This document shows, one piece after another, positions 26,189-34,911 of a stretch of 64,000 bases of DNA. How positions within the stretch are numbered: position 1 is the stretch's first letter; the number at the start of each line of letters is the position of its first letter. The DNA comes from an uncultured Spirochaetaceae bacterium (lineage in GTDB: Bacteria; Spirochaetota; Spirochaetia; Treponematales; Treponemataceae). The notes below the pieces were generated by a model. The model was not told where the DNA came from and made no database searches. It worked only from the letters and a program-made list of their open reading frames with translations. A program made the position numbers and the translations under genes. The DNA is taken from positions 124,001 to 188,000 of the forward strand of contig CACYWZ010000001.1 in assembly GCA_902778325.1 (NCBI GenBank), given 5' to 3'.

Positions 26189-27508
26189 ATGGGATTGATA
26201 AAAGCAGCGTTGGGCGCGACAGGCGGTGTCTTGGGCGACCAGTGGAAAGAGTATTTTTATTGTGATGCGCTTGACAGCGAGACGCTCGTCGTGAAGGCTC
26301 AAAAGAAAGCGGGAAAGAGGAGCAGCAACAAGCACGCAAGCGACAACATCATAACGAAAGGCTCTGTTATTGCGATTGCGCCAGGTCAGTGCATGGTCAT
26401 TGTTGAAAATGGCAAAATCGCAGAACTTTGCGCCGAAGCGGGAGAGTTCGTTTATGATTCTTCAAGTGAGCCGTCGATTTTCTCAGGCTCGCTCGGAGAG
26501 GGCATCTTGGAAAGTTTCCGCCAAATCGGAAAGAGATTTACATTCGGCGGAGAGCCTCCAAAAGACCAGAGGGTGTATTTTATCAACACAAAAGAGCTAC
26601 CTGGCGCAAAATACGGAACTGCCGCTCCTGTTCCATTCCGTGTTGTCGATGAGAGGGCGCACATCGATATGGACATCTCGATAAAATGCTTCGGCGAATA
26701 CAGTTATCGCATTAAAGACCCGATTCTCTTTTTCACGAATGTCTGCTCAAATGTTGAAAGCGAGTTCAAGCGAAACGCTATCGACTCACAGCTCAAAAGC
26801 GAGCTTCTGACAGCGCTTCAGCCCGCCTTTGCACGAATAGGCGAAAGAGGAGTGCGCTACTCTTCTCTTGTTGCCCACACAAGCGAAATCGCACAGGCTT
26901 TGAACAATGAGCTTTCAGACAAATGGAGTCGTCTTCGAGGGCTTGAAATTGTATCTTTCGGCATCTCCTCGCTAAAGGCAGACGAAGAGGACGAAAAGCG
27001 AATAAAGCAGCTTCAGGAAACTGCGGCGTACACTGACCCGTCATTTGCTGCGGCACGTCTTGCAGGAGCGCAGGCAAACGCGATGGAAGCGGCTGCGAAG
27101 AACACAAACGGAGCTGCAAGCGCTTTTATGGGCTTTGGCATGGCGCAAAACGCAGGGGGAGCAAACATTCAGAATCTTTTTGCAATGGCTGGCGCTCAAA
27201 GCGCAAAGAAGGCGGAAGAAAAGGCACAAAGCGCGGCAGAGTGGAAATGCACAAAATGCGGTGCAAGCGCGACAGGCAAGTTTTGCCCGGAATGTGGCTC
27301 TCCAAAACCGTCCGAGCAAGGCTGGAAGTGCTCTTGCGGACAGGTGAATCAAGGAAAGTTCTGCCAGGAATGTGGAAAACCAAAGCCCGCAGGTGCTTTT
27401 CAATACAGATGCGACAAATGTGGCTGGAAGCCCGCCGACCCATCAAAGCCTCCGAAGTTCTGCCCAGAATGCGGCGACCCGTTTGGCGATGAGGACATAA
27501 TCCGATAG
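26189..27508 (+). CDS. SPFH-domain protein with C-terminal zinc ribbons (YdjI-like)
   Basis: A 439-residue protein whose first 290 residues carry an SPFH/virion-core-type domain (PGQCMVIVENGKIAELCAEAG, FGEYSYRIKDPILFF). A linker rich in Ala and Gly follows, then three zinc ribbons (CTKCG/CPECG, CSCG/CQECG, CDKCG/CPECG). Bacillus YdjI, the closest described relative by architecture, helps bring PspA to stressed membrane. No PspA-like gene is visible here. AGGAGG lies 8 nt before the ATG. The role in envelope stress is inferred. Confidence 0.83.
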   Translation: MGLIKAALGATGGVLGDQWKEYFYCDALDSETLVVKAQKKAGKRSSNKHASDNIITKGSVIAIAPGQCMVIVENGKIAELCAEAGEFVYDSSSEPSIFSGSLGEGILESFRQIGKRFTFGGEPPKDQRVYFINTKELPGAKYGTAAPVPFRVVDERAHIDMDISIKCFGEYSYRIKDPILFFTNVCSNVESEFKRNAIDSQLKSELLTALQPAFARIGERGVRYSSLVAHTSEIAQALNNELSDKWSRLRGLEIVSFGISSLKADEEDEKRIKQLQETAAYTDPSFAAARLAGAQANAMEAAAKNTNGAASAFMGFGMAQNAGGANIQNLFAMAGAQSAKKAEEKAQSAAEWKCTKCGASATGKFCPECGSPKPSEQGWKCSCGQVNQGKFCQECGKPKPAGAFQYRCDKCGWKPADPSKPPKFCPECGDPFGDEDIIR

Positions 27509-27528
27509 CGCTCGTCTTTTGATTGATT

Positions 27529-28314
27529 ATGAAGAAAAGCACTTATTTTGTAAAAGCAATAAGCACATATCTCCCAATTATTTCTCTTTGGCTTTTTGCA
27601 ACATTTTTGATTGCTTACAACGCTTTGAACGTTTACAACGTCTTTTCGGCTGTGAATGACGGAGAGGTGTTCGAAGCGACTGTGAAAGACTCCAAGATAG
27701 TGACAGAGAGAAGCGGGCGATACAAATCGCGATACATAAGCGTTGAAGTGTTGTTCAAGGACGAAAGCGGTGAAGAGGTCATCGCAAAGTTCAAAGAGAG
27801 CGCTCCCCTTCTTTCGAATTACGACTCAGGCTTCAGGAGCGGAAACAAGATTCATATCGTTTCGGCAAAGAACGGAGAGGTCTTTTCGTATGCAGGGCGA
27901 TACCACAGGCTTTTTGCCAGCATAGCCGCTCTTGTCGTTTGCATTGCGCTATGGGGAGTCGCTTTCTTTTTGTTCTGGAACATCGACGTTCCTTATTCCA
28001 AGAGCAAGAAAGTGCCTCTCCGCGAAGTTCTGGGCGACATATGCGAAATAGGAATGTTTGCGCTCTTTATTGCTGCAATCTTTTGCATTTTCGTTCTGAA
28101 ATCGCTCAATTTTGTGCTTTTGGCATTGGCGATTGCATGGTTTTTTATGATTGGAGAGTCTATTTTGAAAAAAGAGATTTACATGCGCTTCGGAGGGAAA
28201 ATCCGATACGATGAGCGCCCCGAAGCATTCACGATTTTGCTTGTTGTGAACTGCATAATCGCGGTTGTCTTTGCAGGCTGTGTGTTTATGTCGTTTTTCG
28301 GTGATTGGGCTTAA
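27529..28314 (+). CDS. DUF3592-like membrane protein
   Basis: A 261-residue protein. One helix at about 13-35, an extracytoplasmic beta-rich loop of about 80 residues (EATVKDSKIVTERSGRYKSRYISV), then four more helices. The helix-loop-helix start resembles DUF3592 proteins of unknown function. I start at the ATG at 27529; a TTG two codons earlier is less likely. It lies 20 bp after the SPFH gene and shares its operon, so it may belong to the same envelope complex. Confidence 0.68.
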   Translation: MKKSTYFVKAISTYLPIISLWLFATFLIAYNALNVYNVFSAVNDGEVFEATVKDSKIVTERSGRYKSRYISVEVLFKDESGEEVIAKFKESAPLLSNYDSGFRSGNKIHIVSAKNGEVFSYAGRYHRLFASIAALVVCIALWGVAFFLFWNIDVPYSKSKKVPLREVLGDICEIGMFALFIAAIFCIFVLKSLNFVLLALAIAWFFMIGESILKKEIYMRFGGKIRYDERPEAFTILLVVNCIIAVVFAGCVFMSFFGDWA

Positions 28315-28354
28315 TGTTATTTCGAGACAGAAGAATTAAAGAAAGCGTTATGTC

Positions 28355-28383
28355 TTGATTATTTTTTTGACGTCGTGTATATT
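28355..28383 (+). promoter_or_regulatory. Possible promoter of a small intergenic RNA
   Basis: TTGATT (28355-28360), 17-bp spacer, TATATT (28378-28383), followed about 50 nt later by a strong terminator with no ORF between. Confidence 0.45.
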
Positions 28384-28389
28384 AACACT

Positions 28390-28474
28390 CGGTACGTCAT
28401 TTTGTCATAGGCGGCCTCCTTTTTTAAGATTTTTCACCCTTGTTCTTTTCCGTGCAGAACAAGGGTGTTTTTTT
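28390..28474 (+). ncRNA. Candidate small RNA of about 85 nt
   Basis: Bounded by the promoter-like sequence at 28355-28383 and the terminator at 28435-28474. The body contains GGCGGCCTCCTTTTTT, whose CCTCC could pair with Shine-Dalgarno sequences. It could equally be the 3' untranslated end of the upstream operon. Confidence 0.35.
28435..28474 (+). terminator. Strong Rho-independent terminator
   Basis: A 12-bp perfect stem (CACCCTTGTTCT with AGAACAAGGGTG) and T7. It ends the zinc-ribbon/SPFH/DUF3592 operon. Confidence 0.9.
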
Positions 28475-28484
28475 GCCTGACGAG

Positions 28485-29198
28485 CTATTTTCCAAGACGC
28501 TTTGAAATGATTTCGCGCACGCTCTCTTTCAGGCTTTCGCGATGAGTGCGGAACGCAAAGAAGAAGTGCAATCTTTCCTTTCGCTCTGCGTTTCGCTCGC
28601 GGATTGCGTGCTTTAGAGCCTCGTAATGAACAGCGATTTTGCGCTCCTTTGCAACAGCGCGGATTTTAGCGGAGATGTTGAACGTGTAGCACACATCAAG
28701 AGAGAAGACGCCATAGAAATAGCCAATCACAAGACAGAACGCAAGATGATTCGTGAACCAGTAAAGCCACTCAAGGATTTTCGGGTGAATCAAAAAATAA
28801 TAAAGCGCGCTCAAGACAAGCCAATAAAAAGTGTATTCTGGGCAAATAATCCCTTTCACGTTGCCGAACTTGTCCGAGTAATCCCAAAGCTTTATGTTCA
28901 TTCCTTTTATGAACACAAGCCCGCCGACGTACTCCATCGCTGTGATTGAGAGCGCCATCAGAACAAAAAGAAGCGCCTTTTGTGCAAGAGGGCTTTCTAA
29001 GAACGACACATCAATAAACGACAGCAAGAACAGAACGCACAAACTGAGCCCATAAATCGGCAGATACGGACCTGTCAAAAAGCCGGGGTTTATCCATTTC
29101 TTTTCCGCTCCGGTGAAGCGTCTCCAAAAGACCTCAATACACCAGCCGATAAGACTTCCAACAAAGAACAAAAACGTCAAGACCAAGAACAAACTCAT
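28485..29198 (-). CDS. CmpB-like (putative type IV ABC transporter) membrane protein
   Basis: A 237-residue protein with about six helices. GSLIGWCIEVFWRRFTG, NPGFLTGPYLPIYG and EYVGGLVFIKG...LWDYS are the hallmark segments of the family annotated as putative ABC-transporter type IV (CmpB); its actual function is unknown. The C-terminal 60 residues are very basic and cytoplasmic. It has its own promoter with a 6-nt leader and no ATPase partner nearby. Confidence 0.82.
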   Translation of the reverse strand: MSLFLVLTFLFFVGSLIGWCIEVFWRRFTGAEKKWINPGFLTGPYLPIYGLSLCVLFLLSFIDVSFLESPLAQKALLFVLMALSITAMEYVGGLVFIKGMNIKLWDYSDKFGNVKGIICPEYTFYWLVLSALYYFLIHPKILEWLYWFTNHLAFCLVIGYFYGVFSLDVCYTFNISAKIRAVAKERKIAVHYEALKHAIRERNAERKERLHFFFAFRTHRESLKESVREIISKRLGK

Positions 29199-29204
29199 TT
29201 TTTT

Positions 29205-29233
29205 AACATATTAGATTTTCAAAAAGGCGTCAA
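29205..29233 (-). promoter_or_regulatory. Short-leader promoter of the CmpB-like gene
   Basis: TTGACG (29228-29233), 17-bp spacer, TATGTT (29205-29210) on the minus strand; six nucleotides to the ATG at 29198. Confidence 0.72.
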
Positions 29234-29275
29234 GTTTTTGCCCAATGCAAGCGATGTTTGTCCGATACTGTTTAT

Positions 29276-29782
29276 ATGGACATAACAGAAAAGGAAATTA
29301 AAGAAGCACAAGTTTTCAGAATGAGCATATTGCTCACAGGTCGAGAAGCCGAACGCGCAAAGAAGCGCCTCATCGAAGAATACGGCGGCATTCCCCTTCG
29401 CGACATCTTCGGCAAAATCAAAAAGAAGCTTCCCGAGCCCGTCCGCGTCAGCATGCCCGAAAAACTCAAAGCCGAACTCTTATCAGGCGAGACATCGATG
29501 AAAAGCGAAGAAGAGCTCTTTGCCGAAAAGAACCTGAACCCCGATTTCAAGAACGATATCCGACGCCTTCCCCGCATTATGTACAAAAAAGGCTCATATA
29601 TGATAAAGATGGGCGACAAGACTTTTTACTGGGTCGACAAAGAAGAGTACGAGCGCTTTGAGACCACACCTGTCGAAAACCGCTTTCTGTCGCCCGCGCA
29701 CCTGTCCGACACAGTCCACGCCGCGCACCTTTTTCTCATCGCACAAATGAAAATCGACGCAGAGTTCCCCGTGCACCGCTGA
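29276..29782 (+). CDS. Unknown 168-residue protein
   Basis: A small, charged, soluble protein with no family I recognise. The first 60 residues are helical (TEKEIKEAQVFRMSILLTG), the middle is basic and proline-containing, and the end has aromatic strands (KMGDKTFYWVDKEEYERFE). No signal peptide. I start at the ATG at 29276; the TTG at 29258 would place the start over the -10-like GATACT. Divergent from the CmpB-like gene. Confidence 0.65.
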   Translation: MDITEKEIKEAQVFRMSILLTGREAERAKKRLIEEYGGIPLRDIFGKIKKKLPEPVRVSMPEKLKAELLSGETSMKSEEELFAEKNLNPDFKNDIRRLPRIMYKKGSYMIKMGDKTFYWVDKEEYERFETTPVENRFLSPAHLSDTVHAAHLFLIAQMKIDAEFPVHR

Positions 29783-29810
29783 ACTCACTCCCCACCCTTG
29801 CAAAAAAAAC

Positions 29811-29920
29811 GACCCCATAGGGTCGTGATGTCAGACCCTATAGGGTTGATGTGTTCTACCCTATGCGGTAGATATGTTCTCCCCTATAAGGTAGATGAGT
29901 CCTCCCCTATAGGGGAGATT
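29811..29920. repeat. Palindromic tandem array G, exact 23-bp period, 5 units
   Basis: Centres of the CCCTATAGGG-type palindromes lie exactly 23 bp apart. The outer stem bases change together: CGAC/GTCG, CTAC/GTAG and CTCC/GGAG occur in different units. It fills the gap between the convergent unknown gene and the GH13 gene and probably acts as a two-way terminator. Confidence 0.93.
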
Positions 29921-31525
29921 TTATTTGAGGAACACAGCAGATGCGCCGCTTACGATGAGAGAGCCGTTCTCCTTCTTGAGAGGCTCTTTGCTTCCGACAG
30001 CGTAGATGACGCGGGCGCTTTCTGGGATTTTGGCGGTAACGACAGCGTCTTTGTCGCATGGGTTGAACACAGCAAAAATCGTCTCATCAGCGCTCTTTCG
30101 CTCATAAACGAACGGATAGGAGTCTTTGTCGCACTGCAAGAGCGTGATGTCCGCATCTGATGCAAATGCGCTGTGAGCCTTTCTTAGGGCAACAAGGCGT
30201 CGCACTTCGCTCAAAAGCGAGTTCTCGTCAGCGCTTTCGCTTTCAGCATTGATGTATGACTTTGACTCGTCCTGCGCGATGTACAGCTCTTCGGCAGGAG
30301 CGGCAGAAAAGCCTGCGTTTGCGCTCTTGTCGAACGCCATCGGGCTTCTTGAGCCTGTTCTTACATATCCGCCTTCCACGCTCTTTATGTTCTCAACATA
30401 CTTCATTCCAATTTCATCGCCGTAATAGATGAAAGGAACGCCCGGCATCGTGAGGATAAAGGCAAAGGCGATTTTCATCTCCTCAGCGTCGAGCGTTCGC
30501 GCCATACGAATCATATCGTGGTTTCCTGACGGGAAGCAGATTAAACCGCCCTTTCCCACAGTGCTGGCACGGTTCTTGATGTAAACGTCAAAGAACTCCT
30601 TTATGTCGCCGCCGCCCTTTCTTGAAAAATAAGGGTGAATCTTGCTGTCCTCAGGTCTTATGTTGCTCTCGTTTTCCTTTCGGAACAGCTCAAGGTAGTG
30701 AGATGGCCCGAAGTGCAAAAGGAAGTCCATCTGAAAGCCTGCCTCAAGCGACTTGTCCGCCTCTCCCCATTCACTGACCATAACGGCAGCAGGGAACTCT
30801 TTGTCGAGGAAGTCGAAAAAGTCGTGCCAGAGCGCTACAGTTCCCTTGTGGTCTTCGTCGTTTTTCACCAGAGAGTGCGCCATGTCAACGCGGAAGCCGT
30901 CAGCGCCAAGCGAAAGCCAGAAGCGCATCACGTCCTTGATTGCCTCGCGGGTAGCGCGCGGTCCTTCGTCGTCAATGCCCTGCTGCCATGGCTTTGTCTT
31001 TTTGTAAAAGCCAAAGTTAAGTGCCGGCTGGCAGTTGTAGAAGTTGACGGCACAACAGCCTTCACGCTCTGTTCCTCCGCGGATACAGCCCATTATGTTG
31101 CCGACGCCCTCAAAGCCTTCCCAGACGCTGTTTGTCCAGACATAGCGGTCTGTGTATTCGTTCCTCTCCAGCTTCTGAGACTCCTTGAACCACTTGCACT
31201 CAACGGAAGTGTGTCCGGGAACAAGGTCAAGAAGAACGTGCATTCCCCGCTTGTGGCACTCATCAAAGAGCGCCTTTAGGTCGGCGTTCGTGCCATAGCG
31301 AGGGGCGACGCGGTAGTAATCGCGAATGTCATAGCCTGCGTCAACAAACGGAGAATCAAAGCAAGGATTGAGCCAGAGCGCATTGCAGCCCACGCTCTGA
31401 ATGTAGTCCAGCTTTGAAATAATGCCCTGAATGTCTCCGATTCCGTCCGCGTTCGTGTCGCAAAAGCTCTGCGGGTAAATCTCATAAAAGATGGCGTCTT
31501 TGAGCCATGCCCTTTCGTTTCTCAT
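29921..31525 (-). CDS. GH13 alpha-glucosidase/alpha-amylase family enzyme
   Basis: A 534-residue cytoplasmic GH13 enzyme without signal peptide. Motifs in order: ADGIGDIQGI and WLNPCFDSP, region I DLVPGHTS, region II GFRVDMAH with the nucleophile Asp, region III VSEWGE with the acid/base Glu, and region IV SGNHDM. The arrangement fits oligo-alpha-glucosidases and trehalose-hydrolase or -synthase relatives. Last gene of the transport operon, after the two permeases, so it likely splits the imported alpha-glucoside. Shine-Dalgarno GAGG lies 7 nt upstream. Confidence 0.92.
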   Translation of the reverse strand: MRNERAWLKDAIFYEIYPQSFCDTNADGIGDIQGIISKLDYIQSVGCNALWLNPCFDSPFVDAGYDIRDYYRVAPRYGTNADLKALFDECHKRGMHVLLDLVPGHTSVECKWFKESQKLERNEYTDRYVWTNSVWEGFEGVGNIMGCIRGGTEREGCCAVNFYNCQPALNFGFYKKTKPWQQGIDDEGPRATREAIKDVMRFWLSLGADGFRVDMAHSLVKNDEDHKGTVALWHDFFDFLDKEFPAAVMVSEWGEADKSLEAGFQMDFLLHFGPSHYLELFRKENESNIRPEDSKIHPYFSRKGGGDIKEFFDVYIKNRASTVGKGGLICFPSGNHDMIRMARTLDAEEMKIAFAFILTMPGVPFIYYGDEIGMKYVENIKSVEGGYVRTGSRSPMAFDKSANAGFSAAPAEELYIAQDESKSYINAESESADENSLLSEVRRLVALRKAHSAFASDADITLLQCDKDSYPFVYERKSADETIFAVFNPCDKDAVVTAKIPESARVIYAVGSKEPLKKENGSLIVSGASAVFLK

Positions 31526-31616
31526 AAAAACCTCGAATATTGTCTGATATTTATATTTTCGTGTATACGCAAAAAAAATATCTCCCTGCTTTCACAAAAA
31601 ACAGGGAGGAAAGTGA

Positions 31617-32435
31617 TTATTTCACCGAGCCTACGACGCCTTCAACAAAGCGCTTTTGCTGAGTGAAGAACAAGACGACCGTCGGGAGCGTCATTATCGT
31701 GACAGAGAGCATCAAAAGCCCGTAATCCGTCGTGTAGCCCGCCGTCAAGCCCGTCACCAAAAGCGGCATCGTCTGCATCTTCTGACTCTGCATGACAATC
31801 AAAGGCCACATATAATTGTTCCACGCGCTCATGAACGTAACGATTGCCGCAGCCGCAAATGTCGGAGCCATAATCGGGCAATAGACGCCCGCATAAATCT
31901 GGAACTCGCTCAAGCCGTCAACACGCGCAGCCTGAATAATCTCGACAGGGAAGCTCTGGGAGTTCTGACGGAAGAAGAAGATGAGGAACGCTGTCGAAAT
32001 CGAAGGCAAGATGAAACCAACAGTCGTGTTCAACAGCTTCACCTTACTGAACATTCTGAAAAGCGGAATCATCGTTGACGCAAAAGGAATCATCATCGAC
32101 AAGAGCAAGATACTCATCAGCAAATCCTTCTTCTTGTCGCGATAGACCTGAAAGCCGTATCCCGCAGCAGAACACACAAGAATGCTAAGCAGCGTCTGCA
32201 AAATGCTCGTGCGAAGCGAGTTCCAGAACGCTCTCCCCATCGAAACGGTTTCTAGCATGCTCTTGATATTAGAAAAAAGATAAAGCCCCGGAGTGAGTTT
32301 CCCGCTGATTATATCCGCGCTTTTGTTCGTCGCCGCCATCACCATCCAATAAAACGGGAACACCGAGAAGAAGCACACAACACCAAGAAATATATAAGAG
32401 GCAGTCGATACTCTGTTTAGTTTCTTCATTTTCAT
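31617..32435 (-). CDS. Carbohydrate ABC transporter permease (MalG-like)
   Basis: A 272-residue inner-membrane permease with six helices and the EAA-type loop QAARVDGLSEFQIYAGVYCPI that contacts the ATPase. Its start overlaps the stop of the MalF-like gene by 4 bp. No ATPase gene is present in the window; treponemes often use a shared MsiK-type ATPase encoded elsewhere, which I infer here. Confidence 0.93.
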   Translation of the reverse strand: MKMKKLNRVSTASYIFLGVVCFFSVFPFYWMVMAATNKSADIISGKLTPGLYLFSNIKSMLETVSMGRAFWNSLRTSILQTLLSILVCSAAGYGFQVYRDKKKDLLMSILLLSMMIPFASTMIPLFRMFSKVKLLNTTVGFILPSISTAFLIFFFRQNSQSFPVEIIQAARVDGLSEFQIYAGVYCPIMAPTFAAAAIVTFMSAWNNYMWPLIVMQSQKMQTMPLLVTGLTAGYTTDYGLLMLSVTIMTLPTVVLFFTQQKRFVEGVVGSVK

Positions 32436-33316
32436 TGTTTCTTGTCTCCTACCTTGAGCTGAACGAACGACAACAGCGCGACCATGATGAGAATCGCATA
32501 GCTGATTGCCGACGCATAGCCGAACTGCGGGTTATAAACGAACGACAGATTATAAATATACTGCGAAATCGTAATCGTTGCGTTTCCAGGTCCTCCTCCC
32601 GTGAGGTTCTTCACCTCGTCGAATAGCTGCAGCGTGCCGTTAATCGACATAATCGAAGTGAGAAGAATCACAGGGCGCAAGAGAGGGAGCGTAATCTTGA
32701 AGAACATCTGCTTTCGAGAAGCGCCGTCGATAATAGCCGCCTCATACACCCCAGAGTCGATGTTCTGCAATCCCGCAAGGAAGAAGACCGTGTTGTACCC
32801 CGTCCATCGCCACGTTATACAGAAGATGATGATAATCTTCGCCCAGACAGGATGCGCAAGGAAGTTCACAGGAGAGGAGATAATCCCCTCTTTCATCAGC
32901 AGAACGTTTATAAGCCCGTCTGGAGAGAAAATCGACTTGAAGATGAGCGCCGAAGAAACAAGAGCCGTCGCACAAGGCAAAAACACCATCGTTCTAAAAA
33001 CGCCCTTGTATTTTAGATGAGGATTGTTCAGCAAAGAGGCTAGAACAAGCGCAAAGAAGAGCATTATTGGCACTTGGAATATGAGATAGACGAAAACGTT
33101 TATCACAGAAGAGCGGAAAACGTCGTCCTGAAAAAGTCTGATATAGTTCTTGAAGCCCGCAAACCGAAGATTGTTCGCAAGCCCTCCGTGTAATGACAGG
33201 ACAAAAGCCTGCACCATCGGGTAAAAGTTCAGCACGAAAATAAGAGCCGCCGCAGGCGAGACAAACATCCAGCCTGAAAAGCGGTACTTTTGTTCGAGAG
33301 ACGCTTTTTTTGTCAT
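32432..33316 (-). CDS. Carbohydrate ABC transporter permease (MalF-like)
   Basis: A 294-residue permease with six helices and the EAA loop YEAAIIDGASRKQMFFKITLPLL. AAGGA lies 9 nt before the ATG. Array H separates it from the binding-protein gene upstream; the four genes form one minus-strand operon. Confidence 0.93.
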   Translation of the reverse strand: MTKKASLEQKYRFSGWMFVSPAAALIFVLNFYPMVQAFVLSLHGGLANNLRFAGFKNYIRLFQDDVFRSSVINVFVYLIFQVPIMLFFALVLASLLNNPHLKYKGVFRTMVFLPCATALVSSALIFKSIFSPDGLINVLLMKEGIISSPVNFLAHPVWAKIIIIFCITWRWTGYNTVFFLAGLQNIDSGVYEAAIIDGASRKQMFFKITLPLLRPVILLTSIMSINGTLQLFDEVKNLTGGGPGNATITISQYIYNLSFVYNPQFGYASAISYAILIMVALLSFVQLKVGDKKQ

Positions 33317-33340
33317 ATATTATCCTTATGTTGCTTGGAA

Positions 33341-33466
33341 AATTAGATACTGTTATCTAAGCATCTCAGATACCGTTATCTAAGCATCTTAGATACTGTT
33401 ATCTAAACACCTTAGATACTGTTATCTAAACACCTTAGATACCGTTATCTAAACACCTTAGATAAG
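33341..33466. repeat. Palindromic tandem array H, exact 23-bp period, 6 units
   Basis: AGATA recurs at 33345, 33368, 33391, 33414, 33437 and 33460, always 23 bp apart. Five units form the hairpin TTAGATA-C(T/C)GT-TATCTAA or a close variant. It lies between the solute-binding protein gene and the permeases of one operon, where stem-loops commonly protect the binding-protein mRNA. Confidence 0.95.
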
Positions 33467-33473
33467 ACTATTC

Positions 33474-33509
33474 AGCCTCCCTGAACAAGACTATTCAGAG
33501 AGGCTGAAA
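33474..33509 (-). promoter_or_regulatory. Hairpin directly after the solute-binding-protein gene
   Basis: TTCAGCCTCCCTGAA at 33471 and TTCAGAGAGGCTGAA at 33495 give a stem (CAGCCTC/GAGGCTG) just downstream of the stop codon. No T tract follows on the minus strand, so it may slow 3' decay or partly terminate transcription. Confidence 0.45.
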
Positions 33510-33513
33510 ACTT

Positions 33514-34824
33514 TTAGTAGCCCATCTGGAACTCTACGTTCTTCTGAGCCTCTTTGAGAGCGTCAGGAATAGATGTTCCCTGAAGGATTTTAGCCACAGC
33601 AACGCCTACAGCGTCGCGCGCCTCATAGTTGAATACGCCGTACTTTACGAGAGGGATATTCTTTGAGTATGAAACGATGTCGCTATAGATTTTCTGTCCG
33701 CCGAAGAACTCGCTTGGTTGGTCATAAACGCTTGACTCTGCGGCAGGAAGCCATGTTGCGATAGCGCCTGATGTCGGAAGGATTGTGTCGTAAAGCTCCT
33801 TTGAGCCTGCGAATGTCTTGTTGAGGAAGTCCTTTGCAACGTCTGGGTTCTTTGTGTTTGCCATGATGAGCCAGCTTGAGCCGCCCTGATTTGAGTAATT
33901 GACAGCGTTGTCAACATCGCCCAAGCGAGGTGTGTTCACGATAGCCCACTTTCCTGCCTGCTCGCTCTGAGCGCAGATTGAGCCGATGAGCCAGCAGCCA
34001 TTGATTGCAGAGGCAGCATTACCGTTATTGATAGAAGCGATGTATGCGTTCCAGTCAGTAACGTTCAAGCAAACGCCGTCTTTAATCATGTCTGAATAGA
34101 CTTTGACAGCCTTCTCAAGAACAGGGTTTGAGGTGAGGTTAGGCTTTCCCTTCTCGTCGAACATCCACTTTCCTGCGCTCTGAAGCATAATCATGATACA
34201 GTCAGGCTCGTTTCCGACGTAAGAGATGAGCGCCTTTCCTGTTCGCGCCTTAACCTGCTTTCCGTACTCGTGGAACTGCTCCCAAGTGATGTCGTTGAAG
34301 TCCTCAGGCTTTAAGCCCGCCTCTTCCAGTATGTCTGTGCGGAGGAAGGTGCATGTTGCACCGTTGTCGAACGGAACGCTATAGTTCTTTCCCTCATATT
34401 CGCCATAACTCACTTTGAACTGAGCGAACTTGCTCAAGTCGATTTTGTCGCCAAGAGGAAGGAACGCCTTCGGATAGTTCGACATATTCTTCTGGATTGC
34501 GTTGTCCTGCATCAAGATGATATCAGGAAGCGTTGACGTATCATTTGCGCTAAGCGATGTGATAAGCTTTTGCTGCAAGTCTGCCCAAGGCGTCTCAACG
34601 ACATTCACAGTGACGTTCGGATTGTCGCGCTTGTAGATTTCAGCAGCAGTATTCATTGCATAAATGTTGAAAGTCTGGTCCCAGCACCAAACGGTAAGCG
34701 TTACAGGCTTGTTTGGGTCTTGAGCAGCATTCTGTGTTTTTTCACTTCCTCCGCAACTTGTCGCCAACACTGAAAGCCCAGCAGCACAAACAGCCGCCAG
34801 CCCTATTTTCATAATTCTTTTCAT
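33514..34824 (-). CDS. Sugar-binding lipoprotein of an ABC transporter (family 1)
   Basis: A 436-residue extracellular solute-binding lipoprotein. The signal ends in LATSC (Cys24). TLTVWCWDQTFNIYAMNTAAE and the later WGSI/GGSSWLIMANTKNP segments fit the family 1 (maltose-type) binding proteins. First gene of the operon with two permeases and GH13, so it should capture an alpha-linked oligosaccharide. AGGGGG lies 6 nt upstream of the ATG. Confidence 0.93.
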   Translation of the reverse strand: MKRIMKIGLAAVCAAGLSVLATSCGGSEKTQNAAQDPNKPVTLTVWCWDQTFNIYAMNTAAEIYKRDNPNVTVNVVETPWADLQQKLITSLSANDTSTLPDIILMQDNAIQKNMSNYPKAFLPLGDKIDLSKFAQFKVSYGEYEGKNYSVPFDNGATCTFLRTDILEEAGLKPEDFNDITWEQFHEYGKQVKARTGKALISYVGNEPDCIMIMLQSAGKWMFDEKGKPNLTSNPVLEKAVKVYSDMIKDGVCLNVTDWNAYIASINNGNAASAINGCWLIGSICAQSEQAGKWAIVNTPRLGDVDNAVNYSNQGGSSWLIMANTKNPDVAKDFLNKTFAGSKELYDTILPTSGAIATWLPAAESSVYDQPSEFFGGQKIYSDIVSYSKNIPLVKYGVFNYEARDAVGVAVAKILQGTSIPDALKEAQKNVEFQMGY

Positions 34825-34856
34825 TAGTTCCCCCTATGGAATTATTTATTGACTAA

Positions 34857-34862
34857 ATTATA
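34857..34862 (-). promoter_or_regulatory. Extended -10 promoter of the sugar-transport operon
   Basis: TGCTATAAT on the minus strand: a perfect TATAAT box with the TG extension. The -35 region is poor. The leader is about 25 nt and contains the strong Shine-Dalgarno sequence. Confidence 0.7.
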
Positions 34863-34911
34863 GCACAGCAATTTTATTTTTGTAAAAAAATATGATATAG
34901 TTCAACTCACT

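Noticed and set aside
30635..31279. 214-codon plus-strand ORF
   Set aside because: Antisense to the GH13 gene, whose catalytic motifs are complete.
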